From positions 1-60,664 of the forward strand of contig JAJZJL010000008.1 of the NCBI GenBank assembly GCA_021810145.1: 60,664 nucleotides of DNA, read 5' to 3'. Position numbers and translations under genes: made by a program. The stretch is from Planctomycetota bacterium (GTDB lineage Bacteria; Planctomycetota; Phycisphaerae; WQYP01). This document shows positions 8,027 through 15,887 of this stretch, one piece after another; within the stretch, counting starts at the first letter, position 1, and every line of letters begins with the position of its first letter. The notes beneath the pieces were generated by a model. The model made no database searches, was not told the DNA's origin, and worked only from the letters and a program-made list of their open reading frames with translations.

Positions 8027-9367
8027 ATGCCCACCGAATCCTCTCATCCCAGCCCCAATCGTGTCGCCGCGGCCAACCTGCCCGGCGGAAATGCGCCAAG
8101 CAAAGATTACCAGGTCTACTTCTTTTCCGAGCTTAAGGATCGCCCGATCTGCGCCGGTAAGATCAAGGATCGCATCGGCCGACTGTCCGACCTCATCTTC
8201 AAAATGAGCGACCCGTACCCCGAGGCCGTCGGGCTGCTTATCGATCATGGCTGGGGCCGGCCGGCGGAATTGGTGCCATGGTCGCACCTCCTCCGAATCG
8301 AGGACGACGCCATATTCGTCCGCACGCCGGAAAATTCCGCCCCCGCCACCCCGCGTGGCGGAGGGGGCTTTCCTCGCTATGAATATCAGACAGGCTGGAT
8401 CCTTTTGGATCAGCACCTGATGGGCCAGACCATCCTAGACATGGATGGCCGCCGCACCGAAGTGGTCAACGATGTGCACCTGCTGTTTTCCCATGCCCGT
8501 ATGATCCTGCTGCATGTGGACCTTTCCTTCAACGGGTTCCTGCGGCGGTGGGGGCTGTACCGGTTTTTCCGCCAGCGGGACCAGTTCGTCAACTGGAAGT
8601 ACGTCCAGCCACTTTCCGTGGCCGACACCAGCACGGAAACCGTAACACTCTCGATCACCCGAAAGCAGATCCGCGAGGTTCCGCCCGAGGATTTGGCCGA
8701 TGCCCTGGAGGCCCTCACGGGCGAAGAGCAGAAGGCCCTTTTCTCGGCCTTGGAGCCGCAGACTGCGGCTGGGGCGCTCGTTGAGGCCGAACCTCGAACC
8801 CAGCGGCAGATAATCGCCGAGCTACGACAGGAACGTGCCCGCAAGGTGCTGTCGGAAATGTCGGTTCCACAAATCGCAGAACTTTTTTCCGCCCTGCCGC
8901 ACGAAGATAGTTCCAAGATGCTCCGACTCTTGGAGCCAGACGAAGCGTCGCGCATTCGCACGGTGCTTAGGGAGCGGAAAACCCTAGCCCGGATGTTGAT
9001 AGGCGGTGAGTACTTGGCGTGGCCGCCCGAGTCTCGCGTCGGTGAAGTACTTGCGGCCATCCGCGCCTCGGGCAAAACGCACGGCGCGATTTCCTACATT
9101 TACGTGATCAATCCCGCCGACGGCGTCCTGCAGGGGGTGGTCGACCTGCGCGAGCTGGTCCTGGCGCCGGACGACAAATCCTTGACGGATTGCATGACTT
9201 CTCCGGTTGTCACAGCCGACGGTGACGATACCCGCGAGGACTTGGCCGAGTTGTTCGCTAAATACCATTTCCGTATGGTGCCGGTGGTAGACCGCCAGAA
9301 CCGTATGCTCGGCGTGATTCGTTACAACGACATCATGAAGGGATTTATCACTCGCGCTCGCACCTAG
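8027..9367 (+). CDS. MgtE N-terminal/CBS domain protein without the channel domain
   Basis: A 446-residue soluble protein. The N-terminal ~180 residues hold a PRC-barrel-like segment (KDRIGRLSDLIFKMSD, EAVGLLIDHGWGRP) that appears twice. The middle region (about 215-320) is the MgtE intracellular N domain, a helical superhelix with PPEDLADALEAL, EEQKALFSAL and PQIAELFSALPHEDSSKML. The C-terminal ~120 residues carry paired CBS domains, ending ELFAKYHFRMVPVVDRQNRM and LGVIRYNDIM. MgtE's five-helix Mg2+ pore is absent. In MgtE these cytosolic domains sense Mg2+, so here they probably gate or regulate the adjacent NRAMP transporter (inference). It lies 14 bases downstream of the transporter and is surely co-transcribed. 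Confidence 0.85.
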   Translation: MPTESSHPSPNRVAAANLPGGNAPSKDYQVYFFSELKDRPICAGKIKDRIGRLSDLIFKMSDPYPEAVGLLIDHGWGRPAELVPWSHLLRIEDDAIFVRTPENSAPATPRGGGGFPRYEYQTGWILLDQHLMGQTILDMDGRRTEVVNDVHLLFSHARMILLHVDLSFNGFLRRWGLYRFFRQRDQFVNWKYVQPLSVADTSTETVTLSITRKQIREVPPEDLADALEALTGEEQKALFSALEPQTAAGALVEAEPRTQRQIIAELRQERARKVLSEMSVPQIAELFSALPHEDSSKMLRLLEPDEASRIRTVLRERKTLARMLIGGEYLAWPPESRVGEVLAAIRASGKTHGAISYIYVINPADGVLQGVVDLRELVLAPDDKSLTDCMTSPVVTADGDDTREDLAELFAKYHFRMVPVVDRQNRMLGVIRYNDIMKGFITRART

Positions 9368-9426
9368 AATTCGCCGGGAGGGCCCGCGTTTCTTCGCTGC
9401 TGGCCACATAACTGGGAGTATACCTT

Positions 9427-9633
9427 ATGCCCCGCATGAAAATGACCCCCATGGTGAAAATCGCCCTCGTGGTGCTGAGGGTCTATCTCTTGGTACTGCT
9501 GACGCTCATTCTTATCAGCTTCGTGCGAATGCTGCGCACCGGCGGTACCTCGCCCACGGCCAATGCCCCGGCGGCGGTGAAACCGCAGCCCTCTACCCGG
9601 CTCCACGCCGGTTCCTCGGTATCGGATCCGTAA
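9427..9633 (+). CDS. Small single-pass membrane protein
   Basis: A 68-residue protein with a basic N-terminus, one strong hydrophobic helix (about residues 10-30, VKIALVVLRVYLLVLLTLIL) and a polar proline/alanine-rich tail. GGGAG lies eight bases before the ATG, a good ribosome site, and it starts 60 bases after the MgtE_N/CBS gene on the same strand. It may be an accessory subunit of the transporter. The gene ends 21 bases before the right 147-base repeat, so it belongs to the inserted islet. No family recognised. Confidence 0.55.
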   Translation: MPRMKMTPMVKIALVVLRVYLLVLLTLILISFVRMLRTGGTSPTANAPAAVKPQPSTRLHAGSSVSDP

Positions 9634-9653
9634 TGCTCGCTGATGATTAATTC

Positions 9654-9800
9654 CGTGCGGCACCGACGGTATCCCATCGTTAATAATCCAGACGGAATCG
9701 GTCCGCCGCCCAGGCTTGCAACGGCTTCCACAGCAGCCGATTCAATACCACGATCAGGACAATCAAACAACTTACCCCGGCAAAAAGCAATGCCTGCGCC
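9654..9800. repeat. Right copy of 147-base direct repeat (intact permease 3' end)
   Basis: This is the original copy, continuous with the permease gene. It pairs with 4770-4916 and differs at one base (CAGGCTTGC here, CAGGCCTGC on the left). The islet 4917-9653 lies between the two copies. Confidence 0.93.
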
Positions 9801-11470
9801 TGTGCCGTCGGCAGCGGCTTGCCGGAAGGCGGCAGGGCGGAACCGGACGCGACATTCAGCAGCCAGCCAATTCCCGGCAGCCTGTAGGCGTGTCCGGCGT
9901 AGGTGATGCATTCGCTGAAAATAAGCGTATTCCAACCGCCGCCAAAGGCCGTGATCGTTCCGGTAAACAGGGAAGGAAGAATTGCCGGGATTACCAGATT
10001 TCTCCATTGCTGCCAGCGGGATAATCCCATGGCATTGCACACTTCCTTAAGGTCTCCGGGAATTTTAGCGATGCCGCCAAGCATGTTAAACAGCACGTAC
10101 CATTGCACACCGTTCATCAGCAGCACCATTCCGGCGGCTTCCACTCCCCAATAACCCAATTGCAGATGTTGCACAAAAATACTGATAACAATAAAAGTCA
10201 GGGCAATGGGTGGCATGCTGGCCATGGTCTGCGAAATGGAGGATAAAAACCGAAACGTTCGCGGCCGGGTTCTGGCCCATAATACCGCCGGTACAACCCA
10301 CAGCATGGAAAGCAGATAGGCAATGAGAATCCGAAGCAATGAAAAGCCGATGTAAGCGGGGATTCTTTCGGCCAGCGGCGGCAGGAGGTGATTGTGAAAA
10401 ATATTAAACGTATAAAAACCGCCGCCGATGGCAATGGCGAAAATCAGCAGCCAGCCGGCAAGCCGCTGGGTATTGGACCATAAGCGGGTAATCAGGGCGG
10501 GTACTTCAATGCGCGGCAGCACGAGCTTTTTAGCCGATCCGCGGGTGTATCGGATCACCAGATTAACACCGTTATTAAGTGGAAAAACAATGTGGTTGAC
10601 AAACATCCGCGGCAGCCAGCCGCGCTGATACCAGCCCAATATTCCGGTATTGCCCCGGGTAATGGAAGATACCGCCACCTCATACCGGAATCGCTCCGCC
10701 CACACGGCCAGGGGCCGCCAGACGAAAAATTCCATCATCAGAATAATGGCCAGCAGCACCGCCACACCGCAGAGATTTAATTCCAGCGGATGCGTTCTGG
10801 AATTGGCCGCCTGCTGCAGAAAACTGCCGATCCCCGGCAGCGTTACATTTTGATTGTTAACGGAAAGAATTTCGCATGCGGTCAGGGCGAACCAGCCTGC
10901 CGCCCAACTGACAATACTGTTATAAAGCAGCCCCGGCACGCACACCGGCAATGTGATGGTGAAAAAACGCTGCGAGCCGCGAATGCCGAAACTCTCGGCA
11001 CATTCGATGGTTTCCCGCGGCATCATGATCAGGCTTTCATAAACGCTGAAGGCCATGTTCCACGACATGCCGGTAAATATCAGCACGACGGCGGCAATTT
11101 CAAAGCCCAGCCGACCGCCGCCAAAAAGCCATACCGCCACCGCCAGAGCCGCGGGGAAAAAACTCACAATGGGAATCGACTGCAAAATATCCAGTATCGG
11201 CAGGATCAGGCGGCGGGCGCGAAGGTTGTTGTATGCATAAACGCCCAGACTCATGGCAAAAATCAGCGACAGGGTATATGCCTCAACCATGCGCGAAAAC
11301 GACCATGCGGCATCTGCCGGCAACTGCCACACCCGGGCCGCCAGATGTGACTTGGCTTGTGTGAAAGGGTGCAGCATTCCCGCGAGAATGGCGGCGGCAA
11401 GCAGCACCAGGGTGGAGCCAATCCAGTAACCGGCGGCAAATTTGCGTGGTTGTGCTATTTCATCCGCCAT
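9680..11470 (-). CDS. Two-domain ABC transporter permease (nitrate/sulfonate type)
   Basis: A 596-residue membrane protein made of two binding-protein-dependent permease domains in tandem. The first spans about residues 70-270 with its cytoplasmic loop at ECAESFGIRGSQRFFTITLP, and the second about 360-570 with EVCNAMGLSRWQQWRNLVIP. Both are the EAA-type loops that dock on the ATPase. Each half has about six helices, so one polypeptide provides both halves of the pore. Such fused permeases pair with ATPases that carry an AAA-associated domain, as found at 3375-4728. The operon order permease-ATPase-AAA protein is broken after this gene by the islet at 4917-9653. It starts at ATG 11470. No substrate-binding protein is nearby, so the substrate is open. 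Confidence 0.9.
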   Translation of the reverse strand: MADEIAQPRKFAAGYWIGSTLVLLAAAILAGMLHPFTQAKSHLAARVWQLPADAAWSFSRMVEAYTLSLIFAMSLGVYAYNNLRARRLILPILDILQSIPIVSFFPAALAVAVWLFGGGRLGFEIAAVVLIFTGMSWNMAFSVYESLIMMPRETIECAESFGIRGSQRFFTITLPVCVPGLLYNSIVSWAAGWFALTACEILSVNNQNVTLPGIGSFLQQAANSRTHPLELNLCGVAVLLAIILMMEFFVWRPLAVWAERFRYEVAVSSITRGNTGILGWYQRGWLPRMFVNHIVFPLNNGVNLVIRYTRGSAKKLVLPRIEVPALITRLWSNTQRLAGWLLIFAIAIGGGFYTFNIFHNHLLPPLAERIPAYIGFSLLRILIAYLLSMLWVVPAVLWARTRPRTFRFLSSISQTMASMPPIALTFIVISIFVQHLQLGYWGVEAAGMVLLMNGVQWYVLFNMLGGIAKIPGDLKEVCNAMGLSRWQQWRNLVIPAILPSLFTGTITAFGGGWNTLIFSECITYAGHAYRLPGIGWLLNVASGSALPPSGKPLPTAQAQALLFAGVSCLIVLIVVLNRLLWKPLQAWAADRFRLDY

Positions 11471-11820
11471 GGGTGCTCAAAACCGTTACGCTGTCAACGC
11501 TCTCATCGCGGCGCATCGGCACCGCGCCAGGTGATTATGCCCGCATCCGGCCATTGTGTCATGCCGTGATGTTAAAATGGCGCTAGATTCCGTCCCCCCT
11601 CTGATCAAGCTGATGGGGCTGAAAAAGTTATTCTGTCAGCCGATGCGTCAAAGTTATCGCGCATTGTACCGAGGTCCCGGGGTAATTCCAGTTCGGTTTG
11701 CAGTGCGGCACCTTGGATTGCCGGCCGGTGCTGTACGGCTGCTGGTTGGGCGTGTTGTTTACCGGTGTTGCGGCGGGTAATGTGATTAAACGGGTCGGGC
11801 GGTGCCGGCGGAATTGTTGA
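11471..11820. other. Intergenic region between divergent permease and tadA genes
   Basis: About 350 bases without a convincing gene. It must hold the promoters of the permease (minus) and tadA (plus), but I saw no strong -35/-10 pair. I looked for the signal-recognition-particle RNA core, which often lies near tadA, and did not find it. Confidence 0.5.
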
Positions 11821-12327
11821 ATGGAGTTGTCGGAAATCGCCTTTGGTGGCACGATGATGTTTATGACAGCGGATGATACACATTTTATGCGGGCGGCCAT
11901 TGATCTGGCGAAAGCGGCGGCGGAACGCGGCGAAATTCCGGTTGGCGCTGTGGTTGTCCAGGAATTTGATGGGCAACAAATCATCGTTGGCACGGGCGGC
12001 AATCAGCGGCAGGCGGACAGCGATCCAACGGCGCACGCGGAAATCATTGCCCTGCGGCAGGCCGGTGCGGCGTTAAAGCGATGGCAACTGACGGATTGTG
12101 ATGTTTATGTCACGCTGGAACCGTGCCCCATGTGCGCCGGTGCCATGGTCAATGCCCGTGTTCGCCGGGTGATATTCGGCTGCCGCGATCCCAAGGCCGG
12201 TGCCGTCAGGACGCTTTTCCAAATTGCCGATGATCCACGATTGAATCATCGGCTGGAGATCACGGCGGATGTTCTTTCCGAGCCTTGCGCCGACTTGTTG
12301 AAAACGTTCTTCAAATCGCGCCGGTAA
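11821..12327 (+). CDS. tadA: tRNA-specific adenosine deaminase TadA
   Basis: A 168-residue CMP/dCMP deaminase-fold enzyme that converts the wobble adenosine of tRNA-Arg(ACG) to inosine. The zinc and catalytic motifs are present: HAEIIAL with the proton-shuttling glutamate, and PCPMCAGAMVNARVRRVIFG. The segment after it, DPKAGAVRTLFQI with LNHRLEI, is typical of TadA rather than of cytidine or guanine deaminases. ATG 11821 has no good ribosome site; the ATG at 11863 (protein beginning MTADDTHFMRAA) fits the family N-terminus better and may be the true start. The gene stands alone, convergent with the kinase gene at 12354. Confidence 0.9.
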   Translation: MELSEIAFGGTMMFMTADDTHFMRAAIDLAKAAAERGEIPVGAVVVQEFDGQQIIVGTGGNQRQADSDPTAHAEIIALRQAGAALKRWQLTDCDVYVTLEPCPMCAGAMVNARVRRVIFGCRDPKAGAVRTLFQIADDPRLNHRLEITADVLSEPCADLLKTFFKSRR

Positions 12328-12353
12328 GGATGCTGCGGCCAACACGTTTCGGC

Positions 12354-13757
12354 CTATCCCACCGCCCGTACGGCACGTTGCTGCGTATGGTGCGGTCGAT
12401 CTTCAACGGGTTCCTCCGCCACTTCCTGGGCTGATGGCGGAAGCGGTGGCGGTTCATGGCCGGCCGCGATTTCTTCAGCCACCCGATCAAGTCCGTTGAG
12501 AATATCGCGTGCGGTTCGATATTTAACATTTTGTTCATCGGGCGGGCGCAGAATTTCATCGGTCAGCCGTTTAAGATGCCGGGCTTCAAGGCTCTTGGGA
12601 TTAAAGTGAATCAATCCTTTGAAGTCCGGATTGGAGTGCGGCTTATTCATCTGAACGGCCAGGTAGAACAAATCGACAGCTTTATCCACTTTGTGCAACC
12701 CCCCGCGCAGTACATCGGAGGTTACCAGGCCGTTTTCGCTCATGTGATAGAGCATGCGCTGAATCTGGGAGGTTTTCATCATCTCTTCAAAAAGCGTATG
12801 CAGCAGCGAATTATCCGAGAATGTCTCCCCCACGCGCACCGCCGAGCCAAAGTCAATAAAGCCGACGCCGTTTTCGGTAACCACAAAATTATCCAGGCGC
12901 AAGTCCAGATGGATCACGCCGATTTTTTCATGCAGCACCGCGAGAAGTTCACAGGACTGTCTGGCAAAATCGATCTGCGAGAGGCCTTCGCCGCCATTGC
13001 GCATCCAGTTCATATACAGCGTGCGGACGAAGCCTTTGGAATCATGCTCCACGCCCAGACAGCGTGGCACGCGGTCGCAGAATGGTTTGGGCAGGTCGCG
13101 ATGGAGAATTTTGAGCATCGCGGCTTCACGCGTGAGAAAAACGGGAAATATCTTTTCGGTAAATTTCATGGCGCGGCGGCGGATGTCATCCAGTGAAGCA
13201 TCCGGGAATTTCGACCGCAGTCGCGAAACCACCCGATCCACCGTGGGCACTTGTTTAACCACAACATATTTTTCCTGCTCCATGTCTTTGCGGCCCAGGT
13301 GAACATGGTAGGTGAAGCGTTCCGTGGATTCACCGGGTTTTAACAGATGCACCTTGCGGGCTACAAGATAATAAACCGGCTTTCCCATGCCCGGAATGGA
13401 CAAGCCGAGAATGGGCGTGCGAATGCTCTGCGGCTGACCTTCCAGAATGAAGCCTTCCCAGCGGGTAAATCGCTGGGCGATTTCATCGATCAGCAGTTGG
13501 TTGGGGGAAATCATAATCGCTCGACCGCCCCAACGCAGATTGGGAAACACATCTTCCGGAGAAAGGGCGGTTTCCGCCGGCAGAAACAGATGGTAGGGCA
13601 AACCGCGGGCCGTGTTTTCCATTCCATGCGCCAGGCTTCCACGGTATTCCGTATCGCGCGCAAAGACCTTGTTCTGGATGAGCTTCACGGCTGATGATTT
13701 ATCCGCCAGAGCCTGCAGGCGGGCCAGCGAAGCTTTTCGGTCATTTTTCAAAGCCAT
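12354..13757 (-). CDS. Protein kinase-like protein (eukaryotic-type fold)
   Basis: A 467-residue protein with a C-terminal kinase-like domain. Visible elements are the nucleotide-binding lysine region YVVVKQVPTVDRVV (about residue 170), the catalytic loop GVIHLDLRLDNFVV (about 285) with Asp and Asn in place, and the metal-binding IDFGSA. The N-terminal ~160 residues are not a known domain to me; the C-terminus is a proline/glutamate-rich tail. It may be a Ser/Thr kinase or a relative of lipopolysaccharide/RIO-type kinases, since the glycine-rich loop is not obvious. No membrane segment is seen. It starts at ATG 13757 and overlaps a possible small gene upstream. Confidence 0.75.
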   Translation of the reverse strand: MALKNDRKASLARLQALADKSSAVKLIQNKVFARDTEYRGSLAHGMENTARGLPYHLFLPAETALSPEDVFPNLRWGGRAIMISPNQLLIDEIAQRFTRWEGFILEGQPQSIRTPILGLSIPGMGKPVYYLVARKVHLLKPGESTERFTYHVHLGRKDMEQEKYVVVKQVPTVDRVVSRLRSKFPDASLDDIRRRAMKFTEKIFPVFLTREAAMLKILHRDLPKPFCDRVPRCLGVEHDSKGFVRTLYMNWMRNGGEGLSQIDFARQSCELLAVLHEKIGVIHLDLRLDNFVVTENGVGFIDFGSAVRVGETFSDNSLLHTLFEEMMKTSQIQRMLYHMSENGLVTSDVLRGGLHKVDKAVDLFYLAVQMNKPHSNPDFKGLIHFNPKSLEARHLKRLTDEILRPPDEQNVKYRTARDILNGLDRVAEEIAAGHEPPPLPPSAQEVAEEPVEDRPHHTQQRAVRAVG

Positions 13758-13936
13758 GAGTTCACCAACTTTCTCTGTGTCCCGGCGTGCCGGGATCCGC
13801 GCACCGCGGCAATTGTCAATCCGGTCTGCACGACATCTCCGCCCGGAGTAAGCCGTTCTACGGCGCAGGCCACCATTCCTTTATCGGAGGCAAACGCATC
13901 GGCCATGAGATTTTTAATCGGGGATTTCTCCACCAC
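13748..13936 (-). CDS. Possible small protein upstream of the kinase
   Basis: A 62-codon frame starting at GTG 13936 (or ATG 13906, MADAFASDKGMVACAVERL) that overlaps the kinase start by ten bases, an arrangement that would couple translation. The composition looks protein-like, with no family recognised. The upstream DNA is AT-rich and lacks a clear ribosome site for the GTG. Real coding status is uncertain. Confidence 0.35.
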   Translation of the reverse strand: MVEKSPIKNLMADAFASDKGMVACAVERLTPGGDVVQTGLTIAAVRGSRHAGTQRKLVNSWL

Positions 13937-14138
13937 GTCCGAATAATTATTTTATCGTTGTTATCGGAATAATTTGTGTATTTTTTTTTGTCACCGAGAA
14001 GAATTCGGACATGCCGGCAGGCCGGTATCACCATCCGGCGTCGCCGTTCCCAAATCGCCGGATTTTTTCCGAAACCGGTTGCCGCGGAGTTGGAAGAAAC
14101 GCACAACCGCGATGCCGGCAATGAGCCTGTGAAGATTG
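13937..14138. other. AT-rich spacer between the kinase and peptidase genes
   Basis: The spacer has an AT-rich run with nine consecutive T at about 13981-13989. It probably carries the promoter of the kinase unit on the minus strand. I saw no terminator with a clear stem and T-run for the neighbouring genes. Confidence 0.35.
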
Positions 14139-15707
14139 CTATTTGCTGGCGGCGATAAATGCCCGGACTTCCATCGCCAATTTTTTCCGCATCGGGGCCG
14201 GATGATAAACCATGTGGCCGCCGCGGAAAAATACTTCGTGAATGTTGGATTGCAGCTTGCGGCTCAAATCCAGATGATCCATGGTGTAAATGGTTCCGAA
14301 AAAGGGAGTGGCTAAATCAAAATAACCGCTGCATACCAGCACTTTCATAAACGGATTGCGAATCATCGCCCGTTGAAGGTTATCCGTAACATAAAGAAAT
14401 CCCATCCCGTTGCCGCCAAAGTGCCATGGATAGACATCATTGGAGAGTGTTTTGTACGGCAGGTTGTTGCGGTATTTCAGGTCTTCGCGCACATACTGAT
14501 CAAAAGCGCTGGTAAACGGTGCAATGAAACGTGACATCGCCGGATCATACGGCGCTGAGCCGCCGGTAGGCTTCGGATTGTAGCCGGTTAGTCGCGTATC
14601 CATGCGGCCGATGACTTTTCGTTCATTACGCAGCAGTGACTGTTCAAAGAGTCCGGGGCCTATGCGTAAATCAGCCAGCAGACATTCCTGTTTGGATAAG
14701 CCCGTATATTCCGCCAGTCTGGCGGCGACGGCGTCACGTTGTGCGGTGGTTAGGCTGCTGCCCCGCGCGAGGGCGGAAATGTAATCTGTAATGGCCCAGT
14801 GTTCCACCGTTTTGAGCGTGCGGTGAAAGTGCTTTTCCAGTTCCGGCGAAAGTTTATGGTGGTACCACGCCGCCGCGGTATATGATGGCAGATACAGCGG
14901 GTACGGTGTGTCGTTGCCGAAGTTGGGTTCCAGTATCTGAAAATTCAAAGCACAGGAAATCAGTATGACGCCGTTGAGGGTCATGCCGTCATGCTCGGAA
15001 AGATAATCCGCCAGGCCGCAGGCACGGGTGGTGCCATAGCTTTCGCCAGCCAGGAATTTCGGCGAACCCCAGCGTTGATACATAGTGGTATAAAGCCGGA
15101 TGAATGACGCCACGGAGGCGATATCCTGCTGAACACCATAAAACCTTCCGCCCGGTACGCCCGGTTCCGGATGGCTGAAACCGGTACCGACGGGATCCAC
15201 AAACACCAGATCGGACGCATCGAGCCAGGTTTGATGATTGGCGACAAGCTTGTAAGGCGGCGGCGTGACATTGCCTTTCGGAGTAAGTTGTACACGCACA
15301 GGCCCGGCACAGCCGAGATTCAGCCACACCGAAGCCGCCCCGGGGCCTCCGTTAAATAAAAATGTAATCGGTCGCCGATCGCGTTGCACGGCGGCACTGA
15401 TACCGGGTTTGGGGTCTTTGGTGTAGGCGATAAAAAAAATCTTGGCTTGAACTTTGCCGTTGGATTTCATGGGCAGATAACCGGTGGTGACGGTATAGTG
15501 CAGAACCTTTTTATTGATCGTTATCCCGGCGTGCACAACCGATATGGCATTGGGATTGGATTTGGGTAATTGGCTCTGCGCGGCGACCGGTTTGGCGTGT
15601 TGGGGTGGCGCTTTACCGGCAGTCGGGGCGGCCATGGCCATGTTTCCTGCCGTTGCCATACCGGCCAAAATAATAACTCCACCTGCCGCTGCCGCCATCC
15701 GCATCAT
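14139..15707 (-). CDS. Secreted S10 family serine carboxypeptidase-like peptidase
   Basis: A 522-residue exported peptidase. A signal peptide covers roughly residues 1-27 (hydrophobic core GGVIILAGMATAG). The oxyanion region is FLFNGGPGAASVWLNLG near residue 120, the nucleophile serine lies in FLAGESYGTTRA (about 223), the aspartate in VCSGYFDLATPF (about 468) and the histidine in GGHMVYH (about 500), giving the full carboxypeptidase Y/cathepsin A triad. It would trim peptides from the C-terminus in the periplasm or outside. ATG 15707 has AGGAG six bases upstream; a TTG at 15713 sits on that site and is unlikely. No operon partner is seen. Confidence 0.9.
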   Translation of the reverse strand: MMRMAAAAGGVIILAGMATAGNMAMAAPTAGKAPPQHAKPVAAQSQLPKSNPNAISVVHAGITINKKVLHYTVTTGYLPMKSNGKVQAKIFFIAYTKDPKPGISAAVQRDRRPITFLFNGGPGAASVWLNLGCAGPVRVQLTPKGNVTPPPYKLVANHQTWLDASDLVFVDPVGTGFSHPEPGVPGGRFYGVQQDIASVASFIRLYTTMYQRWGSPKFLAGESYGTTRACGLADYLSEHDGMTLNGVILISCALNFQILEPNFGNDTPYPLYLPSYTAAAWYHHKLSPELEKHFHRTLKTVEHWAITDYISALARGSSLTTAQRDAVAARLAEYTGLSKQECLLADLRIGPGLFEQSLLRNERKVIGRMDTRLTGYNPKPTGGSAPYDPAMSRFIAPFTSAFDQYVREDLKYRNNLPYKTLSNDVYPWHFGGNGMGFLYVTDNLQRAMIRNPFMKVLVCSGYFDLATPFFGTIYTMDHLDLSRKLQSNIHEVFFRGGHMVYHPAPMRKKLAMEVRAFIAASK

Positions 15708-15887
15708 TATCAACTCCTGTTAAATAATGGTTCAAAATACCGCCTGAATGCCCACATATAAGGCCGATGCCCCGCCTACGCAAGCCGACGGGACCCAAGC
15801 GGGGTGATTTTTCGCTTCCATTTCCAGCCCGGCTAGCATATCATCTCTACGTACGGCGGAGTATTAAGGTTTTGTGAGAACTTCATA

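Noticed and set aside
3976-11470. The sulfonate-type ABC transporter as part of the sulfosugar pathway
   Set aside because: It is 30 kb away, lacks a binding protein and its class also covers nitrate and bicarbonate; there is no evidence for a link.
11471-11820. Signal recognition particle RNA upstream of tadA
   Set aside because: The conserved GGAAGG-AGCAGC core was not found on either strand.
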